NCBI RefSeq assembly: GCF_041381155.1
Contig: NC_091134.1
Span: 69,172,469-69,236,468, forward strand
Length of the DNA stretch: 64,000 nucleotides
Source of the DNA: Argopecten irradians
Lineage: Eukaryota > Mollusca > Bivalvia > Pectinida > Pectinidae
Reading direction: 5' to 3'
Of this stretch, positions 59,532 through 64,000 are shown one piece after another; position 1 is the stretch's first letter, and each line of letters opens with the position of its first letter. The notes beneath the pieces are model-generated. The model saw only the letters and a program-made list of their open reading frames with translations, made no database searches and had not been told where the DNA came from. The translations under genes were made by a program, and so were the position numbers.

Positions 59532-61520
59532 TCAATGTTTATGGTTGGTATCCTTTAAGGTACATAATGTACAGTTTTTTCTGTTCTCAGACCGGGGGCT
59601 TGAAATTCTGTCAAATATTTTAACACTTGCCGAAAATCTCATCACCGGAGAGGTACGACGTGCAAGTCCATAACCGGAAGTGTTCGTTAGGTACTTCCGT
59701 TGTATTGGAACACTTCCGTTAACTCGTCTGTTTTTGTGTATGTCCGGTAGTTTTCTGTCTCTTTGTTTAAAAGATTCATAAGATGACGTGTTAATGTAAG
59801 GATGAATCTCGAATTGACCATCCGGTTGATTTGTAATATAAAATGATCCACGAGAAGGCGCCCTACTGTTCTCTTCAGTATTTCCGGGCGACGGCGGATG
59901 TGGGACTGTATCTACACGACTGTCAGCTCGATCACTATGTGGTCTAACATAGGGTTTGGACACTACTGTAAAATTTGGCGACACAGTTCGTTCTGTCATG
60001 TGACTATTTTTAGATAATCTTGAAGCACGAGAAGTTGCAGAACCAATCCTTTTTAAACTATTCACCTCCCATGCCTCCTTTATAGCTAACTCCCCGGGGG
60101 TTGAAAAGTTCCGGCTCATCCTACTTTCTGATTGTTGTCGCGACGCTGCAGGTGTGGCGTTTGGTCTGTACTTTCCAAATATCTCATCGACAGGCTGAGA
60201 ACATAACGATTTCAACCAGGTGGTGTTGGTTTCTCCTGAAAGTTTGGTTTGAAACTTCTTATCCACATAATAGTAATCGAAATTTTTCTTGCGTGCATGT
60301 CGAAATGGAGATTTGAATTTCGATGAGACTTTGGCTCCCGGTCGATGGATTGTGTGTCTCGGTGAACTCTCGATCTGACTACAGTCTATCGATACAAACT
60401 TCAGACTCTCCGGCATCTTGACATGATGCAATGGACGTTTGGATTCGTTCATCGGAGTAGACACCGGACATTTGTAAAGAGAACCGTCTGCCGGAACAGG
60501 GGACAACCGAAATACGTCATCCTGGACTACCGGAAGCTGTTTTATCACAGTGGTATCCCTGCTTCCGGCCGTCGTCATCACCATCTGCAAATAAACTGAA
60601 TTACTAATTAAACATGGCAATTAACTAGTATCTTAAAATATGAAAACAAGTTGATCATGTTCTATCGCTTGTAACACTTGTATAAGTACCGGGAATTCGT
60701 TCATACAAAAATGGTTCATAGTAAACTTAATAGTAAACAATTGATACATAAAGATCAAAGTTAATGCCTTTAGATTTATCTATGGTCGCATGGAAAATCA
60801 GGTTTCGCTTCACAAGTTGATAATCCGGGATATCTCGTCATCGGTTTCAGACTCTTTTATGTTGGTTAAGCTTGTGGTAAATAAAGCTCTTAAGGCCTCA
60901 CTAGGAATGACTGAACCAAATTACGGTTCAAATTTTCGTTGGCGGTCGATCATGTCCATAACACACTATAGTAGTATAATTATAAGAGCGACTTTGCTAA
61001 TAGGATTTATTCGCCATAGAAAAAAGTCTACAGTCGTGTGTGATCGTTGAAGTCATTGTTAGCAAAAAAACTTTAAAAAAGGACACAGGAAATGGTTTTG
61101 GTTATCTTTCTGATTTTACGACACGTTTTCAAAATATACGACATTTTAATTGTGAATGGAAATTAGATTGGTTAGATTTTGTATATAGTGGTTATATATT
61201 GTATAAAGTTATAAAGTACTTAACTTAACTGAGGTAAGATTCTTCATTGACAGTTGACACGGTGTGCGGTAAGTTTAATCCGATAAAAATAACCCAGATT
61301 TTGATAAAGCATATAGACGTTCCAATTAGCATAATTGAATATTTTAAATCACTAAAAATTTCAAAAACGGATTCACTGTACGTAAATATGTACATATCGC
61401 ACATATTAGGTTTACCTTGTACGTTCGTGAGTTCGCTAATCCGTTCGCCGGTCTCCGGGGACTCATTTTCATGGGTGATTTCGGGAAAATGTGAACGGCT
61501 GTTTTTGACGAAACTGCCAT
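59532..61520 (-). CDS. Uncharacterised basic, Ser/Arg-rich protein, two exons, 385 residues
   Basis: Exon 1 (61520-61416) starts ATGGCAGTTTCGTC and encodes MAVSSKTAVHIFPKSPMKMS through SRTYK. It ends AAG before GTAAACC. Exon 2 (60584-59532) follows TTTATTTGCAG and encodes MVMTTAGSRDTTVIKQLPVV to the stop after CTLCTLKDTNHKH. Both borders are phase 0, so the joined frame is open. I do not recognise the family. The protein is hydrophilic and probably mostly disordered, with Ser/Arg-rich runs (SATSRASRLSKNSH) and Pro-containing stretches (TVPHPPSPG). A possibly ordered block lies near KNFDYYYVDKKFQTKLSGE. No signal peptide or membrane helix is seen. Translation might instead start at the exon 2 ATG. 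GC content exceeds the flanks, supporting a true gene. Confidence 0.75.
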
Positions 61521-63040
61521 TTTTGTTAATATTTTTAACGTCCTATTAAACAATCCACTACAATTATTAAAGTCCGCTGTCGGTGTCTATTATACACAAA
61601 TTATATACCGAACTTTAAATCAATTGAATTAGAACGATATTGGGCGTCTAGGGTTTCGCATGCATAATATGACGACCGGCGGGAATAATATACAGCCGTA
61701 TTGTGTTACCAATTAGATAGTTACCTACACATTTTCTGGTTATACGATATCCTAAGTATTCCTGTAAGGGGAAGAGCCTTGCTATTGGTACCACGTCGAC
61801 TATATATCAGTACTGTATGCCAAGCGGCAGATTTTGTACAGACAGTACCACAACACGTACTACATACACATGTATGTATTTATAACGGATTTTATTAAAT
61901 TCTTTTGTTTGTCAGCTCCAGGCAAAATTCCTAATCTAATTTTTCGCGCAAAAAGTAAACATTATTGAGAAGATAACACAAAACAGTGACCAATGAGGTT
62001 ATTTTGAAGCCTTCTATTGCTTTCTGTACAAATAAATGTATTGGTACCGAGATACGATGGGTTAGTGATAAACATTAAGTTAACAATGAAGACTTCTGTG
62101 CACAATCATGTCGCTGTTTTGTTTTTTAAACGAAGGACATGTCTTCTTGCAGACATTTAGAAGTTCTGATAAGTTATAATACACGTGGTCCTTCATGGTA
62201 ACTTACTTGTTTTAGGAGTTCAGAAGGCAAACAAATTGGTATATATTAACTAACACACATCATACAATATATTGGCCTGTATACCCCGAGTACCCGACAG
62301 TCATTACATAAATGCGTAAATTGAAGATTATTGTAACGTTCTATAATTTTCCTGTATCTGTTGATGTATTTTCATTATTTTTTATTATATTTTCCAGTAC
62401 ATATTTTTCTTAGTTTTATCATCTTTATCAATAGTACCTACAAAAGATATCAACAATTTCCCCAGGACTATTTTTATCGAGACAATAAACTGTTCAGATT
62501 GTTCCTATCTGAAACGATATATCATCGCAGGACAATAAAACGTCCAATAAAATGGCGATACAATGCCCTCCTTGACGCACCATTTCAGAGGGTAATAATT
62601 TGTGTGTGTTACTACGGCTATGTGAAGTAAATAGAAGGAAATACCGAACATAAATTTAAAGAAAGTGAAAATGGACAATGAAAACACCAACCGCCGCTGT
62701 AACAAAGGACACTGATATCTGTGGTGCCATGGGGACCGAGACGACCTTGGTAACTCCTAACTCACTCATACATCACTGTAATTGGTAAGACGACTCGGAG
62801 TTTATTAGTCTAGTTAGCTATATACAACAGTTGAAAACTAACTTCCTTTTCATTTATTTATTTTAAATAAATGTGCTGTCTCATAAAATGAATGTCTTCT
62901 AGTCTTCTTGTGTTTTACGAGACTACGGCTAATGAAGGCGAACAACTGGCTACGTGTTATATACTGGTCGTATAACTTTGAGATTTTTCAGAAACAATTA
63001 CACGCCAGCATGAAGTGACAAGGTATAGATAAGATGGTCA
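61521..63040. other. 5' flank of the minus-strand gene and intergenic DNA
   Basis: AT-rich unique sequence. ACGTCCTATTAA beside the start codon resembles a word shared with bivalve SINE tails but may be chance. No further coding region is recognised. Confidence 0.6.
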
Positions 63041-63850
63041 TATGCAATGTCACGGCGCCAAAGTAAAGGACTGGAATTATGTCACGGCGCCAAAGTAAAG
63101 GACTGGAATCACGGCGTCAAAGTAAAGGACTGGAATCACGGCGCCAAAGTAAACAAGCACTAAGATCATGTCACGGTGCCAAAGTAAACAAGGACTGGGA
63201 TCATGTCATGGCGCCAAAGTAAACAAGGACAGAGATCGTGTCACGGCGCCAAAGTAAACAAGGACCGAGATCATGTCACGGCGTCAAAATAAACAAGGAC
63301 TGGGATCATGTCACGGCGCCAAAGTAAACAAGGACCGAGATCATGTCACGGGGCCAAAGTAAACAAGGACTAAGATCACGTCACGGCGCCAAATTAAAGA
63401 ATGACTAAGACCATGTCACGGCGCCAAAGTAAACAAGGACTGGAATCATGACACGGCGCCAAAGTAAACAAGGACAGGTATCATGCCACAGCGCCAAAGT
63501 AAAAATGAACTAGGATCATGCCACGGCCCCAAAGTTAAGAAGGACTGAGACCATGTCACTGTGTCAAAGTAAGGAAGGAGTGGGACCATGTCACTGTGTC
63601 AAAGTAAGGAAGGAGTGGGACCATGTCACTGTGTCAAAGTAAGGAAGGAGTGGGACCATGTCTCTGTGTCAAAGTAAGGAAGGAGTGGGACCATGTCACT
63701 GTGTCAAAGTAAGGAAGGAGTGGGACCATGTCTCTGTGTCAAAGTAAGGAAGGAGTGGGACCATGTCACTGTGCCAAAGTAAGGAAGGAGTGGGACCATA
63801 TCACTGTGTCAAAGTAAGGAAGGAGTGGGACCATGGCACTGTGTCAAAGT
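63041..63850. repeat. 35-bp minisatellite with two subfamilies
   Basis: The first part (63041-63540) has units ATCATGTCACGGCGCCAAAG then TAAACAAGGACTGGG. The second (63541-63850) has the same unit drifted to ACCATGTCACTGTGTCAAAG then TAAGGAAGGAGTGGG, much more homogeneous. The period is 35 bp, with a few shorter units near the start. Confidence 0.95.
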
Positions 63851-64000
63851 ACAGAGCCTTCAACCCGGTCATAGACAATGCCATCGTACAAAATTCAGAA
63901 CTTTCCTTACCTTATAGTGTCGAGCGCTTCACTCAAGGCTAAAGAGACAGGGCAATGTGGACTGGGTCAAATTGTAGAAACATTGTCTGTTTTATAGTAG
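63851..64000. other. Unique sequence at window end
   Basis: Follows the 35-bp array. No feature recognised. Confidence 0.6.

Noticed and set aside
1-64000. CRISPR arrays
   Set aside because: Regular repeats are abundant, but all are head-to-tail minisatellites without unique spacers, and the genome is eukaryotic.

Overview
This is eukaryotic DNA, most likely from a bivalve mollusc. Host genes are spliced with GT-AG introns, intergenic DNA is AT-rich, and tRNA-derived SINEs and MITEs of kinds common in bivalves are present. Minisatellites are unusually dense, with units of 17, 27, 28, 30, 32, 35, about 37, 43 and 50 bp. The species cannot be named from the sequence alone.

Layout. Positions 1-6594 (minus strand) hold eight coding exons of a PAAF1-like gene, a WD40 proteasome-ATPase-associated factor; its 3' end lies off the left edge. 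Two of its introns and its 5' flank are occupied by minisatellites, one of them split by a hAT-like MITE. Positions 8219-9970 and 15323-17779 (plus strand) are a tandem pair of divergent polypeptide GalNAc-transferase (GALNT) genes. The first is intronless and intact. The second has one intron, a C7 frameshift and a 7-residue deletion just before its DxH motif. The pair share a 125-bp identical block that looks like gene conversion. Between them lie a TIR element and further tandem repeats.

Positions 18.6-23.8 kb are one 28-bp minisatellite of about 186 copies. An intronless basic protein gene of unknown function lies at 26788-27501 (minus). Positions 28.8-40.4 kb are a 32-bp minisatellite of about 207 copies, interrupted by a Helentron/HINE-like element and by a non-coding LTR element. 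Positions 40.7-48.5 kb are a nest of dispersed repeats. They include a 3.9-kb TA-flanked TIR element inside an older TIR repeat, which itself carries a MITE. A decayed CR1/L2-like LINE lies at 49.5-53.5 kb (minus); its endonuclease holds an in-frame 12-copy 9-residue minisatellite. A 17-bp minisatellite (54.0-55.5 kb) and a TIR element built from AGATATCT palindromes (55.5-56.9 kb) follow. A two-exon gene of unknown function sits at 59532-61520 (minus), and a 35-bp minisatellite closes the window.

The host genes do not form an evident pathway. PAAF1 acts on the proteasome, the GALNT pair on mucin-type O-glycosylation in the Golgi, and the other two encode uncharacterised basic, probably disordered proteins. 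The most notable signals are intronic arrays in PAAF1 whose units resemble 3' splice sites, the GALNT conversion tract with the deletion in its partner, and several transposon insertions whose empty sites are visible in the same window.
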